A stretch of 16,909 bases of DNA from contig JAGASC010000153.1 in the NCBI GenBank assembly GCA_017621905.1, positions 1-16,909 on the forward strand, read 5' to 3'. The DNA is from Roseburia sp. (GTDB lineage: Bacteria > Bacillota > Clostridia > Lachnospirales > Lachnospiraceae). How positions within the stretch are numbered: position 1 is the first letter of the stretch; each line of letters starts with the position of its first letter. The notes under the pieces were generated by a model. That model saw nothing but the letters and a program-made list of their open reading frames with translations, had not been told where the DNA came from and did not search any database. Shown piece after piece: positions 6,168 through 13,695 of this stretch. The position numbers were made by a program, and so were the translations under genes.

Positions 6168-8087
6168 TCAGCCTTCTGTCAAACCTTCCAGTTCATCTAA
6201 CCAGATGCGTGCACATGCATCCGAAGGCATCCGAAGGTCGCCTCGCGGAGACACCGCTACACTTCCCACCTTCGGGCCGTCCGGCAGGCAGGAGCGCTTG
6301 AACTGCTGCGCAAAAAATCTGCGATAGAATATCTTTTCCCATTTTAAAATGGTAGCATCATCATAGGTTTCTGCAAAAGCAAGCTTCGCCAGGCGATAGA
6401 CCTTTGCAGGAGAAAATCCCTGTCTCAACATATTATAAAGATAAAAATCGTGAAGTTCGTAAGGTCCTACGATATCCTCCGTCTTTTGAGATATCTTTCC
6501 GTCCTCCGGCGGAAGCAGCTCCGGTGACACCGGTGTATCCAGCACATCAAGCAATACCTGTTCTAACACTTTCTCTCCGCAGGTATCCGCATAATAGCGC
6601 ACCAGATGACGCACCAGGGTCTTTGGCACAGAGCTGTTTACCCCATACATGGACATATGATCCCCATTATAGGTAGCCCATCCCAATGCCAATTCAGAAA
6701 GGTCACCTGTTCCGATTACCATTCCGCCGGTCTTATTTGCAATATCCATCAAAATCTGTGTGCGCTCTCTCGCCTGGCTGTTCTCATAAGTCACGTCATG
6801 CACGGAGGACTCCTGTCCAATATCTCTAAAATGGGTCAGCACGGCATCCTTTATGTCCACTTCTACGAAATCAGCCCCCAGACACCGGATCAGATTCACT
6901 GCGTTGTCGTAGGTACGGTCCGTAGTGCCAAAGCCCGGCATCGTCACCGCTTTGATTCCCTTATGATCCATTCCCAGCATATCAAAAGCCCGCACGGTCA
7001 CAAGTAGGGCCAGCGTAGAATCCAATCCACCGGAAATTCCAATGACTGCAGTTTTACAATTCGTATGCTCCAACCGTTTTTTCAAGCCCATGGCCTGCAT
7101 TGCCAAGATCTCATCACAACGTTTTTCGCGGTCTGCCTTGCCTCCCGGCACGAAGGGCATCGGATCAATAAAACGGGTCAGCTGTGTTCTCTCCATCTTT
7201 AATGAAAATTCTACCCGGCAGTATTCCTCCTGCAGCATCTCAAAGCTGGACATTCTGCGGCGTTCTGTCAAAAGCCTTTGCAGATCAACCTCAGAATAAA
7301 TCTCTTCATTTTGAAAACGTACAGATTCCTTTAACAAACGGCCATTCTCGGCAATAATATTATGCCCCGAAAATACCAGGTCCTGGGTAGACTCCCCATC
7401 CCCGGCACTGACATACACATAACCACACAAAAGTCTGGCCGACTGTCCTGCCACCAGCTCTCGGCGGTAAACATCCTTGCCGGTAATCTCATTGGAGGCC
7501 GAAAGATTTACAATCAGCGTGGCACCGTTTCGCGCATGACGAATGCTGGGCGGCTCCGGTGACCATAAGTCCTCACAAATTTCCGCCGCGACCACAAGTT
7601 CCGGCATTTCCCGGCAGGTAAACAACAATTTTGTTCCCATCGGCACTCTGCTGCCATCGGCAAGCTCCACCTGGACCGGCTGCTCCATGCCGCGGGCAAA
7701 ATGACGGCCTTCATAAAATTCATTGTAGGTGGGAATGCAGGTTTTCGGCACAAAGCCAAGAATCCGGCCTCTGTTTATGACTGCTGCCACATTATATAAC
7801 TTTCCATTATAGGAAAGGGGAAGTCCCACAAAAACGATTCCGTCCAGATTCTGCGTAAATCCGGCAATCCGGAATAGTGCCTCTTTTGCTTCGGAAAGCA
7901 GCTTTTCCTGCAGGAACAAATCGCTGCAGGTATAACCTGTAATCGCCAGTTCCGGCAATACGATGACCTTTGCTCCTTTTTCTGCGGCCTGACGAATGCA
8001 GTCGCAAATGACTTCTGTGTTGTATACTGTATCTGCCACTCTGATTTTTGGCGTTGCCGCTGCAACTTTTATAAATCCCTGATCCAT
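6168..8087 (-). CDS. nadE: Glutamine-dependent NAD+ synthetase
   Basis: A 639-residue cytoplasmic enzyme that makes NAD+ from nicotinic acid adenine dinucleotide, ATP and glutamine, the last step of NAD synthesis. The N-terminal nitrilase-type glutaminase domain (about 1-280) shows the catalytic triad E46 (LPELAITGY), K115 (VPKTCIPTY) and C171 (AAEICEDLW). The C-terminal synthetase domain has the ATP-pyrophosphatase loop SGGLDS (352-357) and GTGDLSELALGWATYNGDHM, typical of NadE. The length fits the long, ammonia-channelling form. The start ATG has GGAGG six bases upstream; it lies inside the 3' end of hslO (19-base overlap), suggesting translational coupling. Confidence 0.97.
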   Translation of the reverse strand: MDQGFIKVAAATPKIRVADTVYNTEVICDCIRQAAEKGAKVIVLPELAITGYTCSDLFLQEKLLSEAKEALFRIAGFTQNLDGIVFVGLPLSYNGKLYNVAAVINRGRILGFVPKTCIPTYNEFYEGRHFARGMEQPVQVELADGSRVPMGTKLLFTCREMPELVVAAEICEDLWSPEPPSIRHARNGATLIVNLSASNEITGKDVYRRELVAGQSARLLCGYVYVSAGDGESTQDLVFSGHNIIAENGRLLKESVRFQNEEIYSEVDLQRLLTERRRMSSFEMLQEEYCRVEFSLKMERTQLTRFIDPMPFVPGGKADREKRCDEILAMQAMGLKKRLEHTNCKTAVIGISGGLDSTLALLVTVRAFDMLGMDHKGIKAVTMPGFGTTDRTYDNAVNLIRCLGADFVEVDIKDAVLTHFRDIGQESSVHDVTYENSQARERTQILMDIANKTGGMVIGTGDLSELALGWATYNGDHMSMYGVNSSVPKTLVRHLVRYYADTCGEKVLEQVLLDVLDTPVSPELLPPEDGKISQKTEDIVGPYELHDFYLYNMLRQGFSPAKVYRLAKLAFAETYDDATILKWEKIFYRRFFAQQFKRSCLPDGPKVGSVAVSPRGDLRMPSDACARIWLDELEGLTEG

Positions 8088-8962
8088 ATTTTTCCTCCAT
8101 ATAACTTTTTCAAATCCTCCACAGTGAATTCATAGGCCCTGTTACAGAACTGACATTTTACCTCAATGGACTCTCCATCTTTGATTATCTCATCCAGATC
8201 CTTTCTGCTTAAAGTGGCAAGGGCTCTTGACACCCTCTCCTTAGAGCAGTCACACCGAAAACCGGTCTCCACAGTATCTGTGATTTCCAGTCCGAATTCA
8301 CCTAATATAATCTCTAATATCTGTTCCGGCGTATTCCCCTGTTCCAGCATCTCGGTAACGGAAGCAATCTCTGCAATCTTTTTCTCCAGCTTATCGATAA
8401 TCTCGTCCTGGGTAAAGGGCATCAGCTGGATGATAAATCCGCCCGCCTGCTTTACCGTTTGGTCCGGATTTACCAGAACGCCCAGGCCTACCGCAGAAGG
8501 AATCTGCTCTGAGGTGGCAAAATAGTAAGTCAAATCCTCTGCAATCTCGCCGGTCTGCAGGGCAATCTGTCCCACGTAAGGCTCCTTTAACCCCATATCC
8601 TTGATCACACTCATCACACCGAGTCCAAGAGCTCCGCCCACGTCCAATTTACCTTTACTATTTAGCGGAAGCATCACATCTGCCACCTTCGGAAAACCCT
8701 TGACATAGCCATCAGAACCAGCGGTCACCGTCATTCCCTGCGCCGGTCCACCACATTGGATCTGGATGGTCAACAGATCCTTTTTCCCCTTCATCATGGT
8801 TCCCATCATCGCTGCCGCCGAAAGCAGTCTTCCTAAAGCAGCGGTGATGACCGGACTGGTACCATGATCCTGTCTGGCATCCTCCACCATATTTTTTGAT
8901 GTAATGGCAAAAGCCCGAATCTGGCTGTTTGCCGCTGTTGCACGTACAATATAATCGTTCAT
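8069..8962 (-). CDS. hslO: Hsp33 redox-regulated chaperone
   Basis: A 297-residue cytoplasmic holdase chaperone activated by oxidative unfolding. The N-terminal domain has the family pattern (MNDYIVRATAANSQIRAFAI; GTSPVITAALGRLLSAAAMMG; PAQGMTVTAGSDGYVKGF). The C-terminal redox switch binds zinc through C237 and C239 (CDC) and C270 and C273 (CQFC), a CxC-x30-CxxC arrangement. The start at 8962 is chosen over an ATG 21 bases upstream because AGGAGG lies just before it. Its 3' end overlaps nadE, and a methyltransferase gene lies 91 bases upstream on the same strand, so a shared transcript is likely. Confidence 0.96.
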   Translation of the reverse strand: MNDYIVRATAANSQIRAFAITSKNMVEDARQDHGTSPVITAALGRLLSAAAMMGTMMKGKKDLLTIQIQCGGPAQGMTVTAGSDGYVKGFPKVADVMLPLNSKGKLDVGGALGLGVMSVIKDMGLKEPYVGQIALQTGEIAEDLTYYFATSEQIPSAVGLGVLVNPDQTVKQAGGFIIQLMPFTQDEIIDKLEKKIAEIASVTEMLEQGNTPEQILEIILGEFGLEITDTVETGFRCDCSKERVSRALATLSRKDLDEIIKDGESIEVKCQFCNRAYEFTVEDLKKLYGGKIWIRDL

Positions 8963-9053
8963 AAATCCTCCTGTTACGCTCATTTTCTACTCATCTGTTT
9001 CCCATTATTTTTTGTATTGATTCTATTTTCTTATCGTCTTAGCTTGGCTTTTG

Positions 9054-9854
9054 TCATTTTCCATGTTCCCTGGCAATCACATAGATGCGCTCACTGTCAT
9101 CCCGCACGGGTTCTTTGGTAAAGGCATCATAAGCTGCCACAAACTCCAGCCCGGCCTCCGTCAAAAGACGCTTTATGGTCTTAAGCTCATAGGCACGCTG
9201 ATAATGTACCTCCTCATATTTCCGATATAAATCTCCTTCTTCCCGTATAAAAAGTGTCAGGTCGTATTCATTAATATTTTCTTCCTCATCAAAAAAATTA
9301 TCCCAGATAAAGCTTCCTTCCTCACGATTCTCACTGATGGTCGTCTCGCCCAGCAGTTCTCTGTACTTATATACTGTGTTCAAATCGAAGATAAAAATAC
9401 CTCTGGGATCCAGATAATTATTTACAAGCCCAAATACCTGTCGCAAATCCTCTTCCTCTAATATGTAATTCATGGAATCACATATACTGACGATGGCACG
9501 CACCGTTCCGAAAAGTTCGAACTCCCGCATATCCTGAAGTAAATAGAGAATATCCGCCGATTGATTTTCCACGAATGTATCAGGTGTTTTTTCTTTCTCG
9601 TCCATATCACAACTACTGCTGCCATCCCGCGCAATTTCCAGCATGTCCTCTGAATTGTCCACACCAATCATATCGTATCCAGCCCGTGCCAGCAGCCGGG
9701 TCATTTTTCCGGTCCCGCAGCCTAAATCCAACACCAGACCATCATAGATTCCATATTCTCTTAAAAGCCCGATCAGATACTGACTCCACTCTTCATAAGG
9801 CACATTATCCATGAAAAGATCGTACACCCGGGCAAAACTGCTGTATGCTTCCAC
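9054..9854 (-). CDS. Class I SAM-dependent methyltransferase (substrate unknown)
   Basis: A 266-residue soluble protein with a Rossmann-type methyltransferase fold. Motif I is VLDLGCGTGK (41-50), followed by an acidic residue closing the next strand (IGVDNSEDMLEIA, 63-75) and a later DLNTVYKY segment (157-164). The first 25 residues (SSFARVYDLFMDNVPYEEW) are typical of the broad COG2226/Methyltransf_25 group found beside many Firmicute genes. A Ser/Asp/Glu/Lys-rich insert (about 78-98) follows motif I. The start is GTG, supported by AGGAG six bases upstream; no ATG near it has a ribosome site. Substrate and pathway cannot be inferred, and the downstream hslO/nadE genes give no clear hint. Confidence 0.88.
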   Translation of the reverse strand: MEAYSSFARVYDLFMDNVPYEEWSQYLIGLLREYGIYDGLVLDLGCGTGKMTRLLARAGYDMIGVDNSEDMLEIARDGSSSCDMDEKEKTPDTFVENQSADILYLLQDMREFELFGTVRAIVSICDSMNYILEEEDLRQVFGLVNNYLDPRGIFIFDLNTVYKYRELLGETTISENREEGSFIWDNFFDEEENINEYDLTLFIREEGDLYRKYEEVHYQRAYELKTIKRLLTEAGLEFVAAYDAFTKEPVRDDSERIYVIAREHGK

Positions 9855-9901
9855 TTCTCTCTCCTGTTCACCCGGCCCTAATCCGGGATTACTCCTTTTT
9901 C

Positions 9902-9907
9902 ATTATA
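9902..9907 (-). promoter_or_regulatory. Possible -10 box of the methyltransferase gene
   Basis: A TATAAT on the minus strand lies about 47 bases before the GTG start. No convincing -35 is seen at 16-18 bases. A short CCCGG/CCGGG inverted repeat (9871-9887) lies between it and the ribosome site. Confidence 0.35.
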
Positions 9908-10078
9908 CTTTTCATTCGCTCTCAGCTGCCTGCCGAAAACAATTGTCGGCATATATCTGAGCCTTTTATTGAAAATTGCAAGACTACTTCCGATAACTTA
10001 CTTAATGAAAGAAATCACCTCGCGAACCCTATCACCGATATACTATCAATTTTAATACATAATTTCAAGGTACAAAAC
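9908..10078. other. Divergent intergenic stretch without a recognised gene
   Basis: This is the middle of the 325-base gap between the divergent methyltransferase gene and the plus-strand membrane-protein gene. It holds one small inverted repeat, TGCCGA/TCGGCA near 9932-9952, and AT-rich DNA. No ORF with a ribosome site, RNA gene or riboswitch fold was recognised. Confidence 0.5.
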
Positions 10079-10107
10079 TTGATTATTTTCCCTATAACAA
10101 GTATACT
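10079..10107 (+). promoter_or_regulatory. Promoter of the two-pass membrane protein gene
   Basis: TTGATT (10079-10084) and TATACT (10102-10107) with a 17-base spacer. The predicted leader to the ATG at 10180 is about 66 bases. Confidence 0.65.
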
Positions 10108-10179
10108 TGAATAGAAAGCAGGCTAATTATCTGCAAAAAGTTCTGATTTGTCAACTTCCAGGAAAAGGATGAAAAGCTT

Positions 10180-11223
10180 ATGCTCGAAAATTACGAACAT
10201 TATATTACCAAAAACATAAAGGCATTTTACAGGCGCAGACTATTTACCCCCATTTTATATCTATTGGTGCTGGCTGCACTCTGGTATATTTTTTCGTTGT
10301 CTTCCCTGTTGTCCCCGGACGCACTGGACGACTCAATGGCATTAGAGACCGCATACCGGAATGATATGGAATATGTCACTACCACATTTTACGATTTGAA
10401 ATTTACCGGCTACACCCAGGTCCAGTTCGGACGCACCACCGGTTACTATTACTATACCATGCGCGGCGACGAATGTGTCATTGCACTGCTCTCTCCCGGC
10501 ACAAGCGAAGAGGGTCTTCCCGAAATTGATGCCGCTGCCATTACGGGAAAAATCCTGCATGGTTCCAAAAGTTTTGATGCGCTTTTGGTGACGCTTTCTT
10601 CTGACCTGAATTGGACCGAAAACGGCATCCGCAACAAGGTATCGCCGTACTTTTTAAGTGAACCCGGCTATAACGTATGGGGCAACCGCATTCTGTTTGC
10701 CGTATTTTTTGCAACCAGTGCCTACGCGCTGCTTTGCATCGTGTTTTTCACTCTGTTTAGCTGCTTTCCGGTGCTTTCTCCGCCTTGCCAGGATCTGGCA
10801 TTATTCGGAAATCCGAAAAAACTGTTGGAACAGGCGGAAGAAGAACTGGCTACGCTGCCCCAGCTGGCAACAGAGGATATGTTCATCACAGAACACTTTT
10901 TTATTGAGACCTCTGTTTATGGAAATGCCATTGTGCCTATTGATGAAATCATCTGGATTTACAAATACTCCACACTGCACAAGTTCTTCTGGTACCACTT
11001 CAGCATTTCCTACACACTGCACATCAGCGCGAACCGGCACCTTTATATCCAGTGCCCGAAAAATATTAAGTCAGATATTGATGGTATTATCGATTATCTC
11101 TCGGAGGCAAATCACAATATTCTGGTTGGCTTTAATGAGGAGAATCGGTTAAAAGTACAGGAAATGCAGGGAACACCGATGCATTTTGGAAAATTTATTG
11201 AATTTTTGAATCGAAAAATATAG
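10180..11223 (+). CDS. Two-pass membrane protein of unknown function with PH-like cytoplasmic domain
   Basis: A 347-residue protein that I cannot assign to a characterised family. A short charged N-terminus (RRR at 18-20) precedes membrane segment 1 (about 22-42). Residues 43-168 form a predicted extracytoplasmic domain rich in Tyr/Thr (GYTQVQFGRTTGYYYYTM). Membrane segment 2 is at about 170-197. The cytoplasmic part has a helical Glu/Leu stretch (NPKKLLEQAEEELATLP) and then a beta-rich section (about 233-325: ITEHFFIE, IVPIDEIIWIYKY, LHISANRHLYIQ, then DGIIDYLSEANHNILVGF) that resembles bacterial PH-like domains and the pattern of DUF6709-type proteins; that link is from memory. A weak AAGGA ribosome site lies about 12 bases upstream. 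The gene stands alone between its promoter and a shared terminator. Confidence 0.8.
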   Translation: MLENYEHYITKNIKAFYRRRLFTPILYLLVLAALWYIFSLSSLLSPDALDDSMALETAYRNDMEYVTTTFYDLKFTGYTQVQFGRTTGYYYYTMRGDECVIALLSPGTSEEGLPEIDAAAITGKILHGSKSFDALLVTLSSDLNWTENGIRNKVSPYFLSEPGYNVWGNRILFAVFFATSAYALLCIVFFTLFSCFPVLSPPCQDLALFGNPKKLLEQAEEELATLPQLATEDMFITEHFFIETSVYGNAIVPIDEIIWIYKYSTLHKFFWYHFSISYTLHISANRHLYIQCPKNIKSDIDGIIDYLSEANHNILVGFNEENRLKVQEMQGTPMHFGKFIEFLNRKI

Positions 11224-11225
11224 AC

Positions 11226-11315
11226 TTAAAAAACAGCACTGCTTCTGTCTGGTTAACATAACTGTCCGGTGTCTTCGCAGTTATATACGCAGCAAAACAG
11301 TGCTGTTCTTGTTTT
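11226..11315. terminator. Large composite bidirectional terminator
   Basis: AACAGCACTG (11232-11241) and CAGTGCTGTT (11298-11307) form a perfect 10-bp stem. It encloses a second hairpin, ATAACTG/CAGTTAT (11258-11264 / 11278-11284) with a 13-base loop. The plus strand continues CTTGTTTTT and the minus strand continues into a T6 run, so it can end both the plus-strand membrane-protein gene and the minus-strand ilvH. The 56 bases enclosed are far more than an ordinary terminator loop. Confidence 0.75.
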
Positions 11316-11317
11316 TC

Positions 11318-11815
11318 TTATCGGCAGGATGTACTGATGGACTCGATTGCCACCGCTCCGCCGCGCACCACCTCAATGGTGCGGAATTTGGATTTCAGCA
11401 ACGTGATCAGTTCGTTATTCCGACGCTCTGTCAGCTTGCACTCCAATAATACGCTGTCATTGCCGATATCAGCCACTTCCACATGGAACACCTGGGCAAT
11501 CTGATATACTTCCTGTTTTTCCGCCGCACTGATATGAAGCACTTTTGCAAACAGGATTTCCTTCATGTGAATGGGCACGGAAGTCAGATCGATTACTTTG
11601 ATGACCTCCACCATGCGGTTCAGCTGTTTTTTGATCTGTTCAAAGGTAACATCATCGCTGGTCACGCAGATTGTCATGCGGGACACTGTCTCATCCTCTG
11701 TGGTGCCAACGGTAAGGCTCTGTAAGTTGTATGATTTTCCGGAAAACAGGCCGGAAACCTTGGCCAGGACGCCGACCTGGTTCTCTACATATAGTGCAAT
11801 CCATCTGTTTTTCAT
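11318..11815 (-). CDS. ilvH: Acetolactate synthase small (regulatory) subunit
   Basis: A 165-residue regulatory subunit that binds IlvB and usually gives feedback inhibition by valine. The N-terminal ACT domain (about 4-76) begins WIALYVENQVGVLAKVSGLF, with the conserved GVL and N30 (KSYNLQSLTVG) that line the effector site in the family. The C-terminal domain (about 80-160) has the usual LLECKL and ELITLLKSK-type stretches. The length is normal for the short bacterial form. An AGGAG site precedes the ATG, and only 13 bases separate it from the ilvB stop codon, so the two are cotranscribed and probably coupled. Some species call this gene ilvN. Confidence 0.96.
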   Translation of the reverse strand: MKNRWIALYVENQVGVLAKVSGLFSGKSYNLQSLTVGTTEDETVSRMTICVTSDDVTFEQIKKQLNRMVEVIKVIDLTSVPIHMKEILFAKVLHISAAEKQEVYQIAQVFHVEVADIGNDSVLLECKLTERRNNELITLLKSKFRTIEVVRGGAVAIESISTSCR

Positions 11816-11828
11816 AGGTGGCTCCTTT

Positions 11829-13550
11829 CTATTTCAATATCATTTCACTCATCGGGTTTCCGCCTTTTACCATGGGAAGCACGATTTCTTCTGTGGCTAT
11901 CATAAATTCAATGATGGTCGGTGCATCTTTATAGGTGCGGGCCTGATCTAATGCTGCCTGAATGTCCTCCTCGCGCTCTACACGGATGCCGTGAGCACCG
12001 TAACTCTCTGCCAGTGCAATAAAATCCGGTGTATAAGGCGGGCATGCCTCGTTCGGCCCCTTGCAGTTTGCCGGGCAGGTCTTTCTGCGGCGCAGGCAGG
12101 TGGCTGCGTAACGTTTTCCATAGAAGAGCTGCTGCATCTGGCGTACCATGCCCAGGTAATAGTTATTGAAAAGGCAGATGATGACCGGCGCCCCCTGTAC
12201 CACAGCGGTAGCCATCTCCTGAATATTCATCTGCAGACCGCCGTCACCGGTAATGCAGACTACCTCTCTGTCCGGATTGCCGATTTTCGCTCCGATTGCT
12301 GCCGGCAGTCCAAAACCCATGGTTCCAAGACCTCCGGAGGTAATCATCTGATGCCAAGCGTCCAATTCCAGATACTGGGTCGCCCACATCTGATGCTGTC
12401 CTACGTCCGTCACATAGATTGCATCCGCAAAGGTTTTATTGATATGCTCTAAAATCATCTGCGGCGTCATGCCGTGGTCTCTGCGCATTTCCAGAGGGTT
12501 CGTCTTGTTCCACTCCGCAATCTGTTCCTGCCATTTTTCTGTATCTAATGTCTCTGCCCACTCCAACAGCTTTTCTAACGCCAGTCTGGCATCGGAAACC
12601 ACCGGTACATCCACCGCCACATTTCTGGAAATGGAAGCCGTATCCACATCGATATGTACGATTTTGGCTTTCGGTGCAAATTCATTTAAATCTCCGGTAA
12701 TCCGGTCATTGAACCGGGTTCCGATAGAAAAGAGAACATCACATTTGCTGACCGCAATGTTGGCCGCATATTTTCCGTGCATTCCACTGTTGCCCACATA
12801 AAGAGGATGGGTGGTTGGAATCGCTCCTTTTCCCATAATGGTCGTAACTACCGGAATCTGCATTTTCTCTGCGAACTGCAGTAATTGATCATTTGCCTTT
12901 GATATGTTAATACCGCCTCCGGCTAAAATTAACGGTTTCTTCGCCGAGCGCAGCAGTTTGTATGCTTTTTTCAGCTGGCCTACATGAACACTTTCATTGG
13001 GCTTATAGCCGCGAATCTGCACGTTGGAGGGGTACTCTGCCGGTCCTGTTGCCGTCTGGATGTCCTTGGGAATATCGATCAGTACCGGTCCCGGCTTGCC
13101 AGTAGCTGCGATGTGGAAGGCCATTTTTATGATACGTCCCAAATCCTCGCGTCTGCGCACTGTCACCCCGTATTTGGTGATGCTGCGGGTCATTCCTACA
13201 ATGTCCACTTCCTGGAAGGCATCATTTCCTATCAGAGAAAGGGGGACCTGACCGGTAAAGCACACCAGCGGGATGCTGTCGTAATGGGCATCTGCCAGTC
13301 CCGTCATAATGTTCGTTGCTCCCGGGCCGCTGGTCACAAGGCAAACCCCTACCTTGCCGGTGGATTTTGCATAACCCTCCGCCTCGTGAATCAGTCCCTG
13401 CTCATGGCGCGGCAAGACGACTTCGATACAGTCCTGCTTATATAATTCATCAAAAAGATCGGTCACGGTACCACCCGGATATCCGAAAATGGTGTCCACG
13501 CCTTCTTCCTGCAACGCTTTCACAAATAACTTTCTTCCTGTTATATCCAT
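11829..13550 (-). CDS. ilvB: Acetolactate synthase large (catalytic) subunit with Cys-rich insertion
   Basis: A 573-residue thiamine-diphosphate enzyme that condenses pyruvate to acetolactate (or with 2-oxobutyrate), the first step of valine, leucine and isoleucine synthesis. The N-terminal domain has FGYPGGTV and the catalytic glutamate E50 in HEQGLIHEAEGYA. LVTSGPGATN and the central FAD/domain-beta region follow. The cofactor motif starts GDGGLQMN (435-442) and continues to FNN. An insertion after KRYAAT carries four cysteines, C485, C492, C496 and C503 (spacing 6, 3 and 6), before PPYTPDF resumes the normal fold; ordinary AHAS has only a short loop there. AGGAGG precedes the ATG. ilvH follows. 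Confidence 0.96.
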   Translation of the reverse strand: MDITGRKLFVKALQEEGVDTIFGYPGGTVTDLFDELYKQDCIEVVLPRHEQGLIHEAEGYAKSTGKVGVCLVTSGPGATNIMTGLADAHYDSIPLVCFTGQVPLSLIGNDAFQEVDIVGMTRSITKYGVTVRRREDLGRIIKMAFHIAATGKPGPVLIDIPKDIQTATGPAEYPSNVQIRGYKPNESVHVGQLKKAYKLLRSAKKPLILAGGGINISKANDQLLQFAEKMQIPVVTTIMGKGAIPTTHPLYVGNSGMHGKYAANIAVSKCDVLFSIGTRFNDRITGDLNEFAPKAKIVHIDVDTASISRNVAVDVPVVSDARLALEKLLEWAETLDTEKWQEQIAEWNKTNPLEMRRDHGMTPQMILEHINKTFADAIYVTDVGQHQMWATQYLELDAWHQMITSGGLGTMGFGLPAAIGAKIGNPDREVVCITGDGGLQMNIQEMATAVVQGAPVIICLFNNYYLGMVRQMQQLFYGKRYAATCLRRRKTCPANCKGPNEACPPYTPDFIALAESYGAHGIRVEREEDIQAALDQARTYKDAPTIIEFMIATEEIVLPMVKGGNPMSEMILK

Positions 13551-13560
13551 AATATCCTCC

Positions 13561-13575
13561 TAATTTCTGAAAGAT
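13561..13575. promoter_or_regulatory. Possible CodY-type box in the ilvB leader
   Basis: TAATTTCTGAAAGAT matches the known CodY consensus AATTTTCWGAAAATT at 11 of 15 positions. It lies between the predicted transcript start and the ribosome site of ilvB, a common place for CodY repression of branched-chain amino-acid genes. It is degenerate and in AT-rich DNA, so support is modest. Confidence 0.3.
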
Positions 13576-13620
13576 TTTTGTAACTGTTTCTGTTTTCACA
13601 AATAGCGGGTATTGAACAAT

Positions 13621-13649
13621 ACTATAACTTAACTTTTTAAAAAAAGCAA
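13621..13649 (-). promoter_or_regulatory. Promoter of ilvB-ilvH
   Basis: On the minus strand TTGCTT (13644-13649) and TATAGT (13621-13626) are 17 bases apart. The leader would be about 63 bases, too short for a T-box or peptide attenuator. A second TATAAT-like box lies further upstream near 13675-13682 without a clear -35. Confidence 0.6.
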
Positions 13650-13695
13650 TCGAATCCAAAGATAAATCAAGAACATTATAATACATCAAGAAACT

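Noticed and set aside
9908..10078. Riboswitch or small RNA in the divergent gap
   Set aside because: No known aptamer core or strong hairpin with a U run was recognised; only one 6-bp inverted repeat is present.
13551..13695. T-box or leader-peptide attenuator before ilvB
   Set aside because: The leader after the predicted promoter is only about 63 bases, with no T-box core, no run of Leu/Ile/Val codons and no terminator hairpin.
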